DNA from: Streptomyces lydicus
GTDB taxonomy: Bacteria > Actinomycetota > Actinomycetes > Streptomycetales > Streptomycetaceae
NCBI RefSeq assembly: GCF_000717345.1
Contig: NZ_JNZA01000029.1
Span: 21,926-85,925 of the forward strand
Direction: 5' to 3'
DNA length: 64,000 nucleotides
Each line of letters opens with the position of its first letter. The first letter of the stretch is position 1. Below the pieces are notes generated by a model that was given only the letters and a program-made list of their open reading frames with translations, made no database searches and was not told the origin of the DNA. This document shows positions 25,807 to 34,381 of the stretch, one piece after another. Both the position numbers and the translations under genes were made by a program.

Positions 25807-25861
25807 GGTGTGGTCCTCGCTTCGGCTCTTCCGGGGGTGCACCGGGTCGTCGGCATCCGCG

Positions 25862-26767
25862 TCAGCCCTTCGCCGGCCGTACGTCGAAGGCGTCCCGCAG
25901 GCCGTCCCCGAGGCAGTTGAAGGCGGCCACGACCAGCACGATCGCCAGGCCCGGCGGGAAGATCAGCCACCAGTGGCCGACCTGGGTGTAGGTGATGCCG
26001 GCGGAGAGCAGCGAGCCCCAGTCGGCGGCGGGCGGCGGGACGGACAGGCCCAGGAAGGAGAGGTAGGCGACGTAGAGGATGGCGTCAGCCACCTGGAACG
26101 TGGCGTTGACCAGGACGGTGCCGACGGCGTTGGGGACGATGTGCCGGAAGACGGCGCGGCCCCCGCCGCCGCCCATCAGCCGCATCGCGTGGAGGTAGTC
26201 GCGGCTGCGCAGCGCCAGCGCCTCCCCGCGGATCAGGCGGGCCGGCGAGAGCCAGGCGACGGAGGCGATGATCAGGATGAGGACGGGTTTGCTTGGGGTG
26301 ATGAGGGTGGCGACCACGACGAGCAGGAAGAGCGCGGGGATGGCGAGCGCCGCGTCGGTGATCCGCATCAGCACGGCGTCCACCCAGCCGCCGCAGTAGC
26401 CCGCGACCGCTCCGTACACCGTGCCGAGGAGGGTGGCCAGCAGCCCGGCGGCCAGGCCGACTTCGAGGGAGGTGCGGCCGCCGTACATCAGCCGTCCGAG
26501 CTGGTCGTAGCCGAGGTCGGTGGTGCCCAGCGGGTGGCCGACGCCGGGGGCGCGGCCGGCCTGGGCGAGGTCGGTGTGGATCTGGTCGGTGGGGTGGAGC
26601 AGCGGGCCGAGGAAGCAGAAGGCGAACAGGGCGAGCAGCACCAGCGCGCCGGCGAGGGCGAGCTTGTTGCGGGTGAGGGCGGCGAGGGCGCGGCGGGCCG
26701 GACCGGGGACGGCCGGGGCGGCGTCCGGCGGGCCGGCGCCCACGGCGTCGAGGGCTGGGATCGTCAC
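25862..26767 (-). CDS. Peptide ABC transporter permease, DppC/OppC type
   Basis: This 301-residue membrane protein has the DppC N-terminal helix ('LTRNKLALAGALVLLALFAFCFLGPLL', about 32-58) and the binding-protein-dependent permease domain with six helices. The EAA loop reads 'RSRDYLHAMRLMGGGGGRAVFRHIVPNA'. It forms the translocation channel with the DppB-type partner. The GTG at 26767 has GGAG six bases upstream and overlaps the stop codon of the upstream permease gene by four bases (GTGA), showing translational coupling. Confidence 0.92.
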   Translation of the reverse strand: MTIPALDAVGAGPPDAAPAVPGPARRALAALTRNKLALAGALVLLALFAFCFLGPLLHPTDQIHTDLAQAGRAPGVGHPLGTTDLGYDQLGRLMYGGRTSLEVGLAAGLLATLLGTVYGAVAGYCGGWVDAVLMRITDAALAIPALFLLVVVATLITPSKPVLILIIASVAWLSPARLIRGEALALRSRDYLHAMRLMGGGGGRAVFRHIVPNAVGTVLVNATFQVADAILYVAYLSFLGLSVPPPAADWGSLLSAGITYTQVGHWWLIFPPGLAIVLVVAAFNCLGDGLRDAFDVRPAKG

Positions 26768-27714
26768 GTCACGCTCCTGATGCGCGGGTCGAGGAGGGCA
26801 TAGGCGAGGTCGGCGAGCAGGGAGCCGAGGACGGTGGCGACACCGACGACGAGGGTGACGCCGAGCAGCACGGGGAAGTCCGAGCTCTGGGCCGCGTTCC
26901 AGAACAGCAGCCCCATTCCCGGGTAGTTGAACATCGACTCGACGACGAGGGTGCCGCTGAAGAGGGTGGGGAGGTAGAGGCCGAGCAGCGTGGCCAGCGG
27001 GATGAGGGCGTTGCGCAGCACGTGCCGGGCCATGATCCGGGCGTTCGACTGGCCCTTGGCGCGCGCGGTGCGGACGTAGTCCTCGGCGAGGTTGTCGAGG
27101 ACGGCGGAGCGCAGGTAGCGGCTGAAGGCGGCGACGATGCCGAGCGCGGCGGTCACGACGGGCAGGACGAGCGCGGGGGCCTGGGCGAGGATGCCGCCGA
27201 CGGTGTCGGCCTGCGGCGCTTCGGCCGGCAGCAGCTGGAGTTGCTGGCCGAAGACCAGGATGAGGACCAGGCCGAGGAAGAAGACCGGGGTGGCGTAGGC
27301 GAGGAACGCCACCCCGGTCAGCAGGTAGTCGGCGGCCCTGCCCCGCCGTACGGCCTGGAGAACGCCGAGCGGTACGGCGACCACCGCGGCGAGGGCGAGG
27401 GCCAGCCCGGCCAGCAGGGCGGTCTTCGGCAGCCGCTCGGCCAGCAGCGAGGCGACGCTCTGGTTGAGCTTGTACGACTCGCCGAGGTCGCCGGTGAGCA
27501 GCCGGCCGAGGTAGCTGACGTACTGCTCGGGCAGCGAACGGTCGTAGCCCTGCTGGTGGTTGAAGTGCGCGACGGCGTCCGGGGTGGCCTGGACGCCGAG
27601 GATGGCGCGGGCCGGGCCGCCGGGGAGCAGGTGCAGCAGGACGAAGACGAGGACCGAGACCAGCAGCAGCACGACCAGCGCCTGCGTGAGGCGCTTGGCC
27701 AGGAAGCGGATCAC
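26764..27714 (-). CDS. Peptide ABC transporter permease, DppB/OppB type
   Basis: A 316-residue permease with the typical DppB start ('IRFLAKRLTQALVVLLLVSVLVFVLLHLLPGGPA'), the 'YDRSLPEQYVSYLGRLLTGDLGES' loop after the first helix, and the EAA loop 'EDYVRTARAKGQSNARIMARHVLRNAL'. It starts at GTG 27714, whose GTGA overlaps the stop of the substrate-binding protein gene, and ends overlapping the DppC start. Four-base overlaps at both ends show a compact operon. Confidence 0.92.
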   Translation of the reverse strand: MIRFLAKRLTQALVVLLLVSVLVFVLLHLLPGGPARAILGVQATPDAVAHFNHQQGYDRSLPEQYVSYLGRLLTGDLGESYKLNQSVASLLAERLPKTALLAGLALALAAVVAVPLGVLQAVRRGRAADYLLTGVAFLAYATPVFFLGLVLILVFGQQLQLLPAEAPQADTVGGILAQAPALVLPVVTAALGIVAAFSRYLRSAVLDNLAEDYVRTARAKGQSNARIMARHVLRNALIPLATLLGLYLPTLFSGTLVVESMFNYPGMGLLFWNAAQSSDFPVLLGVTLVVGVATVLGSLLADLAYALLDPRIRSVT

Positions 27715-29510
27715 CGTCCGGCACCGCCCTTCTTGACGTAGTACCAGTTCTGCGGGGCGAGGGACAGCGTCGGGTTCTGGTCGACGCCACGCAGGTCGTT
27801 GCGGATGGCGGAGACCTGGTAGGCCGGGTTGGGCGTCCACAGGACGGGGAGCCGGCGGGCCACCGTGCGGCCGTAGTCGCGCAGCGCGGCCGGCTCGGCC
27901 GAGTACTCGGTGGCGCGGATCAGCCGGTCGGTCTCCGGGTCGGACCAACTGCCCATGTTCGAGGGGGCGTGGGTGGCGAAGATCTTTTCTCCGCTGGGGT
28001 CGGGCGGGAAGTACCAGCTGCCCTGGGTGCCGAAGAAGCCCAGCTGCCACTGCGCACACCGCGGCTCGGTCCGCTCGCAGGGGACGGTGGTGCCGAGGAC
28101 GGTGTTCAGCGGCTGCTGCCGGACGTCGAGGACGATGCCCGCCTTGGCGAAGTCGGACTTGACGGCCTGCATGGTGTTGGAGGTCTCGGTCGAGCCGGAC
28201 TGGGACAGCAGCGACAGCCGCAGTTCCTGGCCGCCCCTGACGCCCGCGCCGCACCGGTCCGCACCGGTCCCCGGCCGTACGCAGCGCAGCGTGCCGTCCC
28301 GCTCCGCCCACCCGTGCCCGGCCAGCAGCGCTCTCGCCCGGCCCGGGTCGTAGGGGTAGGGCTCGTCGTCGAGGAGTCCGGCGGGGACCGGGCCGAGGGT
28401 GGGCGCGGCGCTGCCGTGCCAGATCACCCGTGAGATGCCCTTCTGGTCGATGAGGTGCTGGAGCGCCTGGCGCAGATAGTCCTGGCGCAGCAGCGCTCCC
28501 ACGGTGGGGTGGTGGAAATTGAGCACGAGGTAGGTGACCGCCCAGCCCTCCCAGGGGTCGATGCGGTATCCCCGCTCCTTGAACTGCCGCGACTGCGCCA
28601 TGACCGCCGGCGGGAGGTAGCCGTAGTCGACGCCGCCGGCCCGCAGGACGTTGAATTCGGAGTCCGCGGTGGTGAAGGGCTTGAGGACCACCCGGTCGAG
28701 ACGGGGTTTGTCGGGTCCGCGGTAGGCCCGGTTGGGAACGAGGGAGACCTGGCCCGAGGTGGTCCACTTCTCGATCCGCCAGGGCCCGTCGACCGTCTTC
28801 CACAGCGGATCGGTGGCGAAGCGGGAGAACTGCTTGGCGTGCCGCATCAGCCGGGCGAAGGCCCGTCGGGGGCTCTCGCCGCGGGGGTTCCAGGCGTGGA
28901 CGGGCAGGGCGACGAAGTCCTGGAGTTCATTGGCCGTGAACCAGGTGGGGTTGTAGGCGCGGTCCAGCCGGAGCCGGAACGTGCGGTTGTCGACGGTCTC
29001 GAATTCCTTGACGTCGTCGGGCATCAGTTTCGGTGAATAGCCGGCCCATTCCCGCTTGTTGTCCTTGATCAGATCGAACCAGAACTTCACGTCGCGGGTG
29101 GTGACCGGCGTCCCGTCGGACCATGCGTAGCCCTTTTTCAGGGTGATGCTGACGGTGGTGTTGTGGTCGCTGTAGCGGGGCATTTCTGCGAGGTTGCGGG
29201 GCGAATCCATGGTCAGCGCGTCGCCCTTCTGCCCGGGCGTGAACAGCCGCAGGAACAGCAGGTCCTGGATGGCGCTGTTGTACGAGGCCAGATAGCCGGG
29301 AGCCCCGATCGGGAAGATCCAGTTGGGGGTGGAGGCGGGTGGCAGGGCCATGGTGGCGGTGCCGCCCTCGACCGGGGTGCCGCCGGTGGCGCCCAGCTCG
29401 GTGACAACGTTGCCAGCCGGGCCGCAGCCGACCAGCGCCGGGAGGCCGAGCAGGGCGGTGGCCGCCCAGCGCCCCAGCAGCCCGCGTATTCGGGTGGTGC
29501 GCAGGCCCAT
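27711..29510 (-). CDS. Peptide-type ABC transporter substrate-binding lipoprotein
   Basis: The 599-residue product has a lipoprotein signal with the lipobox 'LVGC' (Cys29), so it should be lipid-anchored outside the membrane. The rest is an SBP_bac_5 family protein ('ITLKKGYAWSDGTPVTTRDVKFWFDLI', 'TFRLRLDRAYNPTWF', 'YLRQALQHLIDQKGISRVIWHG'), the fold that captures oligopeptides or similar solutes. It is the first gene of the four-gene importer operon and is divergent from a ROK regulator, whose intergenic region holds a candidate operator. The neighbouring M81 peptidase suggests that peptides are the cargo. Confidence 0.92.
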   Translation of the reverse strand: MGLRTTRIRGLLGRWAATALLGLPALVGCGPAGNVVTELGATGGTPVEGGTATMALPPASTPNWIFPIGAPGYLASYNSAIQDLLFLRLFTPGQKGDALTMDSPRNLAEMPRYSDHNTTVSITLKKGYAWSDGTPVTTRDVKFWFDLIKDNKREWAGYSPKLMPDDVKEFETVDNRTFRLRLDRAYNPTWFTANELQDFVALPVHAWNPRGESPRRAFARLMRHAKQFSRFATDPLWKTVDGPWRIEKWTTSGQVSLVPNRAYRGPDKPRLDRVVLKPFTTADSEFNVLRAGGVDYGYLPPAVMAQSRQFKERGYRIDPWEGWAVTYLVLNFHHPTVGALLRQDYLRQALQHLIDQKGISRVIWHGSAAPTLGPVPAGLLDDEPYPYDPGRARALLAGHGWAERDGTLRCVRPGTGADRCGAGVRGGQELRLSLLSQSGSTETSNTMQAVKSDFAKAGIVLDVRQQPLNTVLGTTVPCERTEPRCAQWQLGFFGTQGSWYFPPDPSGEKIFATHAPSNMGSWSDPETDRLIRATEYSAEPAALRDYGRTVARRLPVLWTPNPAYQVSAIRNDLRGVDQNPTLSLAPQNWYYVKKGGAGR

Positions 29511-29567
29511 TGCTGCCTCCGGGGGTCGGCCGGTCGAGGAGTGCGAGCAAAGTACGGACGGCCGAGA

Positions 29568-29640
29568 AAAGAAGTCAAGACCTTGGCGAAAGCGGCCCGA
29601 TCGGGTTGTACTGTCGGCGAGTTGACGCGGCGACTTCTTT
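29568..29640. promoter_or_regulatory. Widely spaced perfect inverted repeat in the ABC/ROK intergenic region
   Basis: AAAGAAGTC at 29568-29576 and GACTTCTTT at 29632-29640 are perfect nine-base complements, 55 bases apart, in the only AT-richer part of the gap between the divergent ABC operon and ROK gene. Two half-sites at such a distance fit a looping or two-site repressor. The ROK protein encoded next to it is the natural candidate. Confidence 0.45.
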
Positions 29641-29700
29641 CGGACACCGCATCAAGTCGCCGCTTCACCGCCCCGCACCGGCCCCGCGAAAGGCGCCCTC

Positions 29701-30858
29701 ATGACCGCCTCCGGCGAGCAGCGCGGCTCCGCCGCGCACGTCCTCGAACTCGTCGCGAACGGCTCCGCCACCTCGCGCGCCGACCTCGTGCGCGAGCTGG
29801 GGCTCGCCGCGTCCACCGTCTCCGCCCGCGTCCAGGAACTCGTCGAGGCCGGTCTGCTGACCGAGTCCGGTGAGGGCGCCTCCCGCGGCGGCCGGCGCCC
29901 CCGGCTGCTGCGCGTCGCCGACCGGGGCGCGGTCGCCCTGGCCGCGGACCTGGGCAGCCACCACATCCGTACCGGGGCGGTCGGGCTGACCGGCGGCGTC
30001 CTCGACGCCGAGGACCTGGCCTTCGATCTGACCGCCGGCCCGGACAGCGCCCTGGACGCGCTCGCCGGGCAGTTGGCGGCGCTGGCCGAGCGGCAGCGTG
30101 CGGCCGGGCGTGCGGTGCGCGGCGTGGGGCTGGGGTTCCCCGGCCCGGTCGACGCGGACGGCGCGCGGATCATCGCGCCCTCCCGGATGCCCGGCTGGCA
30201 CCTGTTCCCGCTGCGCGACCGGCTCGCGGACCGCCTGGGCCTGCCGGTCCTGCTGGACAACGACGCCAACATGATGGCGCTGGGGGAACACCGCGCGGCC
30301 CGCCCCACCCGCCGCCACCTCGTCGTGGTCAAGGCGGGCCGCGGCATCGGTTCGGGCGTCATCAGCGACGGCCGGCTGCACCGGGGCGCCCGCGGCTCGG
30401 CCGGCGACATCAGCCACGTCAGGGTGGACCGGGCGGCCCAACTGCCCTGCTCCTGCGGCAACATCGGCTGTCTGGAGACGGTGGCCAGCGGTGCCGCGAT
30501 CGCCGCCGCGCTGCGCGCCCGGGGGCTCCGCGCCGACTCCGCCGCCGACATCCTGCGGCTGGTCGAGGACGGCGACGCGCACGCCACCACCCTCGTACGG
30601 CAGGCCGGCCGGGACATCGGCACGGTGCTGGCCGTCGTCGTGAACTTCTTCAACCCCGAGGCGGTCGTCGTCGGGGGCGCCCTCGCCGCCGCCCAGCCGC
30701 TGGTCGCGGCGGTGCGCGGCACGCTCTACGAGCGCTGCCTGCCGATGGCCACCAGCGAACTCGCCATCGACGCGGCGGTCCACGGCCCGGACGCGGGTCT
30801 GCTGGGGGCGGGCCATGCCGTGCTGTGCCTGGCGGCCGGGCCCAACGCGCCCCGCTGA
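29701..30858 (+). CDS. ROK family transcriptional regulator
   Basis: A 385-residue ROK protein. An N-terminal winged helix ('VLELVANGSATSRADLVRELGLAASTVSARVQELVEAGLL', about 14-53) is followed by the ROK kinase-like fold: 'LGLGFPGPVD', 'VLLDNDANMMALGEH', 'VVKAGRGIGSGVI', and the zinc motif 'LPCSCGNIGCLE' (about 245-257). The HTH marks it as a regulator rather than a sugar kinase; such proteins usually sense sugars or glycosides. It is divergent from the peptide importer and followed 64 bases later by the M81 peptidase gene, so it probably controls both. Confidence 0.9.
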   Translation: MTASGEQRGSAAHVLELVANGSATSRADLVRELGLAASTVSARVQELVEAGLLTESGEGASRGGRRPRLLRVADRGAVALAADLGSHHIRTGAVGLTGGVLDAEDLAFDLTAGPDSALDALAGQLAALAERQRAAGRAVRGVGLGFPGPVDADGARIIAPSRMPGWHLFPLRDRLADRLGLPVLLDNDANMMALGEHRAARPTRRHLVVVKAGRGIGSGVISDGRLHRGARGSAGDISHVRVDRAAQLPCSCGNIGCLETVASGAAIAAALRARGLRADSAADILRLVEDGDAHATTLVRQAGRDIGTVLAVVVNFFNPEAVVVGGALAAAQPLVAAVRGTLYERCLPMATSELAIDAAVHGPDAGLLGAGHAVLCLAAGPNAPR

Positions 30859-30922
30859 GCCCGGCCCGGCCGCCCCGTCTCACCACCCGTCCCGCCCGCC
30901 ACCCCAGGGAGAGTGAACCCTC

Positions 30923-32464
30923 ATGCCCGTACCGACCGGCCCCCGCCCCCGCACCCGGCCCCTGCGCATCGGCATCGGCGGCATGGCCATCGAGTCCAGC
31001 CAGTTCTGCCCGCACCGCTCGGCCTACGACGACTTCCGCGTCACCCGGGGGCGCGAGCTGCTCGACCGCTACGCCTGGACCCGGCCGGACGCCTGGCCGG
31101 CCGGGCTCGTCGAGTGGGTGCCGCTGGTGCATGCGGTGGCGGTCCCCGGCGGGCCGGTGGAGCGCGCCACGTACGACCGCGTCAAGGCCGAACTGACCGC
31201 CCGGACAAGGGAGTCGGGGCCGCTGGACGGCCTGGTGTACGACATCCACGGCGCGATGAGCGTGGTCGGCCTGGAGGACGCGGAGGCCGACCTCACCGAG
31301 GCCGTACGGGCCGCCACCGGCCCCGCCACCCTCATTTCCGCGGCCATGGACCTGCACGGCAATGTCTCGCGCCGCTTCGCCGCGCCTCTCGACCTGCTGA
31401 CCGCGCACCGGCTGGCGCCGCACGAGGACGCCTGGGAGACCCGCGAGCGCGCCGCCCGCAAGCTGGTCGAGCGACTGGCCACCGGGCGGGGCCGCCCACA
31501 CCGCGCCTGGGTGCAGGTGCCCGTCCTCCTCCCCGGCGAGAAGACCAGCACCCGCCTCGAACCGGCGAAGTCGCTCTACGGCCGGCTGGCCGCCGTCGAG
31601 GCACTCGACGGGGTGGTGGACGCCGCGCTCTGGGTCGGTTACGCCTGGGCGGACGAGGAGCGCTGCCGGGCCGCGGTGGTGGTCACCGCGGACGACCCCC
31701 GACTTGCCGTCGCCCAGGCCGGGTTGCTGGCCCGGGCGTACTGGGACGCCCGCCGCGACTTCGTGTTCGTCGGCCCGACCGGCGACGCCGACGCGTGCAT
31801 CGCCCGCGCCGTGGCCTCCACCGCCCGCCCGTTCGTGATCAGCGACTCCGGCGACAATCCCACCGCGGGCGGCGCGGGCGACCTGCCGTACATGCTGGGC
31901 CGGCTGCTGGCCCACGAGGAGCTGGCCGGCGGCCGGGTCACCGCGCTGCACCCGGGCCTGACCGACCCGGAGGCGGTCGCCGTCTGCTGCGACGCCGGGG
32001 TGGGTGCCGAGGTCACGCTCCGCGTGGGCGGCCGGTTCAGCGCGGGCACCGGCCCGCACGCGGAGCCGTACGAACTGACCGGTACGGTCACCGCCCTCGA
32101 CGGCCCGGCCGCCTCCCCCGCCCCTGGTGGACCGCGGGGCAATCCGGCGTACGACGGGCGCGGCCGGAGCGCGGCGGTCACCCGCGGCGGGGTCACCGTC
32201 GTACTGACCGAGCGCCGCACCCCGTTCCACACCCGCGCGGACTTCGGCGCGCTGGACCCGCTGGCCTACGACCTGCTGGTGGTGAAGATCGGCTATCTGG
32301 AACCCGAACTGCACGCGATGGCCGCCGACTGGCTGCTCGCCCTCACCCCGGGCGGGGTGGACCAGGACCTGCTGCGCCTCGGCCACCGCAAGGTGCGGCG
32401 TCCGCTCTACCCCTTCGACGACGAGGGCTTCGAGGACCCGGACCTGACGCCGGTGCTGCTGTAG
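30923..32464 (+). CDS. M81 family metallopeptidase (MlrC/microcystinase C-like)
   Basis: The 513-residue protein shows the M81 N-terminal domain motifs 'RIGIGGMAIESSQFCP', 'LVYDIHGAMSV', 'AAMDLHGNVS' and 'THR/APHEDAWETRERA', and the C-terminal MlrC domain motif 'ISDSGDNPTAGGAGD' (about 309-323). Microcystinase C cleaves linear peptides released from microcystin; related proteins degrade small atypical peptides. There is no signal peptide, so it should act on imported peptides in the cytoplasm. Its position beside the ROK gene and opposite a peptide ABC importer supports this role. Its own substrate is unknown. Confidence 0.88.
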   Translation: MPVPTGPRPRTRPLRIGIGGMAIESSQFCPHRSAYDDFRVTRGRELLDRYAWTRPDAWPAGLVEWVPLVHAVAVPGGPVERATYDRVKAELTARTRESGPLDGLVYDIHGAMSVVGLEDAEADLTEAVRAATGPATLISAAMDLHGNVSRRFAAPLDLLTAHRLAPHEDAWETRERAARKLVERLATGRGRPHRAWVQVPVLLPGEKTSTRLEPAKSLYGRLAAVEALDGVVDAALWVGYAWADEERCRAAVVVTADDPRLAVAQAGLLARAYWDARRDFVFVGPTGDADACIARAVASTARPFVISDSGDNPTAGGAGDLPYMLGRLLAHEELAGGRVTALHPGLTDPEAVAVCCDAGVGAEVTLRVGGRFSAGTGPHAEPYELTGTVTALDGPAASPAPGGPRGNPAYDGRGRSAAVTRGGVTVVLTERRTPFHTRADFGALDPLAYDLLVVKIGYLEPELHAMAADWLLALTPGGVDQDLLRLGHRKVRRPLYPFDDEGFEDPDLTPVLL

Positions 32465-32499
32465 CACCGCCTCCCCGGGCAGCACGGGCCCTGGCCTCC

Positions 32500-33390
32500 T
32501 CACCCGTCGGCGAGCCGGCGCACCCGGCGGGCGACGTCCTGCCAGACGGCTTCCGGGAGGTCGTGGCCGACGCCGGGCAGCTCGACGAACCGGGCGCCGC
32601 GGACCCGGGCCGCGACGGCGCGGCCGGCGGAGGGTTTGACGAGGGGGTCGTCCGCGCCGTGCAGGACCAGGGTCGGGACCGCGATCTCGTGGATACCGGG
32701 ACCGTGCCACCGGGCACCGATCTGACGGCTCTGACTGCGCCCGTCCCGGACCCCCGTGTCGGCGATGGCGGTGATGCGTTCCCTGGTGGCCTGCTCGTCG
32801 AGCGGGTGGGCGGGTGAGTGCAGGAGCCGGGCCAGGGCGATCCCGGCCTCGATGTCGCCTTCCGGGGTGGCGGGGTGACGCATGCGGGCGAGCTTCACGA
32901 GCGTCCGCAGGCGGAGGTGGCGCAGGGTGCGCACGCCCGCCGCATCGGCCGGGACGGCCGACACCGAGGTCAGTGTCCGCACCCTCCGGGGGTGGCGCAG
33001 CGCGATGCGCTGGGCGACCGCGCCGCCGAGCGACTGACCGAACAGGTGGGCCGATTCCCAGCCGAGGGCGTCCAGCACGGCGACGGCGTCGTCGGCCATG
33101 TCCTCGGCGGTGTAGGCCGACCCGCGGCCGCGCACCGGCGCGGTGAGGGGGCTGCGGGTCGCGGTGGGCGGCAGGTGCGTCGACTCCCCCGCGTCGCGCT
33201 GGTCGTAGCGCGCCACCGCGAAGCCCTGCGCGGCCAGTGCCCCGGCGAGGCCGTCCGGCCACCAGAGCCGGGAGACCCCCAGGCCCGTCACCAGCAGCAG
33301 CGGTTCCTGGCCCGGGTGCCCGGTCAGCCGGTCGTAGGCCAGCGCGATCCGTCCGTTGTGGGCCCGGCGGACCGGAGTCCAGGTTGTCAT
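32500..33390 (-). CDS. Alpha/beta-fold hydrolase
   Basis: A 296-residue hydrolase with the nucleophile elbow 'FGQSLGGAVAQ' (Ser near 118), an early oxyanion region 'LLLVTGLGVSRLWWP', 'YDQRDAGEST' characteristic of the TAP/haloperoxidase-like group, an acid in 'LHGADDPLV' and the catalytic His in 'PGVGHDLPE'. It could be an esterase, lipase or epoxide-hydrolase-like enzyme. It is divergent from a TetR regulator that shares the 83-base promoter gap and probably represses it. Confidence 0.88.
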   Translation of the reverse strand: MTTWTPVRRAHNGRIALAYDRLTGHPGQEPLLLVTGLGVSRLWWPDGLAGALAAQGFAVARYDQRDAGESTHLPPTATRSPLTAPVRGRGSAYTAEDMADDAVAVLDALGWESAHLFGQSLGGAVAQRIALRHPRRVRTLTSVSAVPADAAGVRTLRHLRLRTLVKLARMRHPATPEGDIEAGIALARLLHSPAHPLDEQATRERITAIADTGVRDGRSQSRQIGARWHGPGIHEIAVPTLVLHGADDPLVKPSAGRAVAARVRGARFVELPGVGHDLPEAVWQDVARRVRRLADG

Positions 33391-33402
33391 GTGCCCCTCC
33401 TC

Positions 33403-33430
33403 AATACTGCGATCAGCGTTCGCAGTTATT
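33403..33430. promoter_or_regulatory. Probable TetR operator between hydrolase and regulator
   Basis: ACTGCGA at 33406-33412 and TCGCAGT at 33420-33426 are a perfect inverted repeat with a seven-base centre and AT-rich flanks that are partly symmetric. It occupies the middle of the gap between the divergent hydrolase and TetR genes, the usual place for a TetR autoregulatory operator. Confidence 0.6.
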
Positions 33431-33473
33431 ACTCTAGGCGGCAGAGCGCGACGACGAACAGGAGAGGGGTCAG

Positions 33474-34178
33474 GTGGCCGAGGAACCGGTGCTGGTGTGG
33501 GACCGTCCCGATCGGGGAGCGCGCGGGCCCGCGCCCGAACGGAGCCGCGCCCAGCTCACCCGGGCCGCGATCCGGCTGGCCGACGCGGGCGGGCTGGCGG
33601 CGGTGTCCGTACGGCAGGTGGCCGGGGAACTGGGCACCGGCCCCGCGTCGCTCTACCGCTACATCGCCGGCCGCGACGACCTGCTGGATCTGATGACGGA
33701 CGCGGTGACCGGCGAGATCGACCTCACGGTGGCGCCGACCGGCGACCCGGTCGCGGACCTGGTGGCCCTGGCCCTGCGCAGCCGGGAGGTGCACCTCCGG
33801 CACCCCTGGCTGATGGAGGTCCCGCCGGAGGCGCTGCGGCTGGGCCCGCGCGGGCTGGACCACCTCGAATACGCCCTCGGCGCCCTCGCCCCCCTCCAGC
33901 TGCCGGGCCGGAGCAAGCTGGAGGCGATCGCCGCGCTGAGTGCCCTGGTCACGATGCTCTGCCGCGCCGAACTGCAGAGCCACCGGTCACCGACCGCACG
34001 CCAGGCGGCCCAGGCCGCCTATCTGAGCACCGCGGCCCGCGGCAGTGAACATCCGCTGCTGGCCCAGGCATTGGCCGGCCGAGAAGCCACCCCACCGGGC
34101 GACGCCCCCGCCGTCTTCGAACGAGTCGTCCACCGGGCACTCACCGGACTGCTGGCCCGTGGCCCCGAGACGCCGTAG
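33474..34178 (+). CDS. TetR/AcrR family transcriptional regulator
   Basis: The 234-residue protein has a TetR HTH ('RSRAQLTRAAIRLADAGGLAAVSVRQVAGELGTGPASLYRYIAGRDDLLDLM', about 23-74) and a helical C-terminal domain of the TetR_C tetracyclin-repressor-like type. It likely represses itself and the divergent hydrolase gene through the dyad at 33403-33430. GTG 33474 is the start; AGGAGAGG lies about 8 bases upstream. The ligand is unknown. Confidence 0.9.
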   Translation: MAEEPVLVWDRPDRGARGPAPERSRAQLTRAAIRLADAGGLAAVSVRQVAGELGTGPASLYRYIAGRDDLLDLMTDAVTGEIDLTVAPTGDPVADLVALALRSREVHLRHPWLMEVPPEALRLGPRGLDHLEYALGALAPLQLPGRSKLEAIAALSALVTMLCRAELQSHRSPTARQAAQAAYLSTAARGSEHPLLAQALAGREATPPGDAPAVFERVVHRALTGLLARGPETP

Positions 34179-34232
34179 CCCGGGGGCCCGTCGCGGCCCG
34201 GCCGGCGGGCACGACGCGCGCCTCCTGGTCCG

Positions 34233-34326
34233 TCAGCGCTGCGGATCGCGGGCGTCGCAGCGGACGTTGGCGACGACGACCGAGGCCGGGGCGGTGACCA
34301 CCACGACACAGACCAGGCCACGCCCC
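34233..34326 (-). pseudogene. Decayed tandem copy of the 3' end of the MFS gene
   Basis: This stretch repeats the last 95 or so bases of the neighbouring MFS gene (34382-34475) with scattered substitutions and small shifts. Both copies end at a stop codon in the same relative position, and the deduced tails are alike: 'CVVVVTA' against 'CVLVVTA' and 'DARDPQR' against 'DARDPQP'. The two copies start 149 bases apart. The copy is not in frame with the intact gene and has no start, so it is a relic, either of a duplication or of a second transporter gene that was mostly deleted. Confidence 0.65.
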
Positions 34327-34381
34327 CACCCACCTCCACAGAGACGACGAGGCCCGGCGAACGCCCCGCCCTCCCCCTCCC

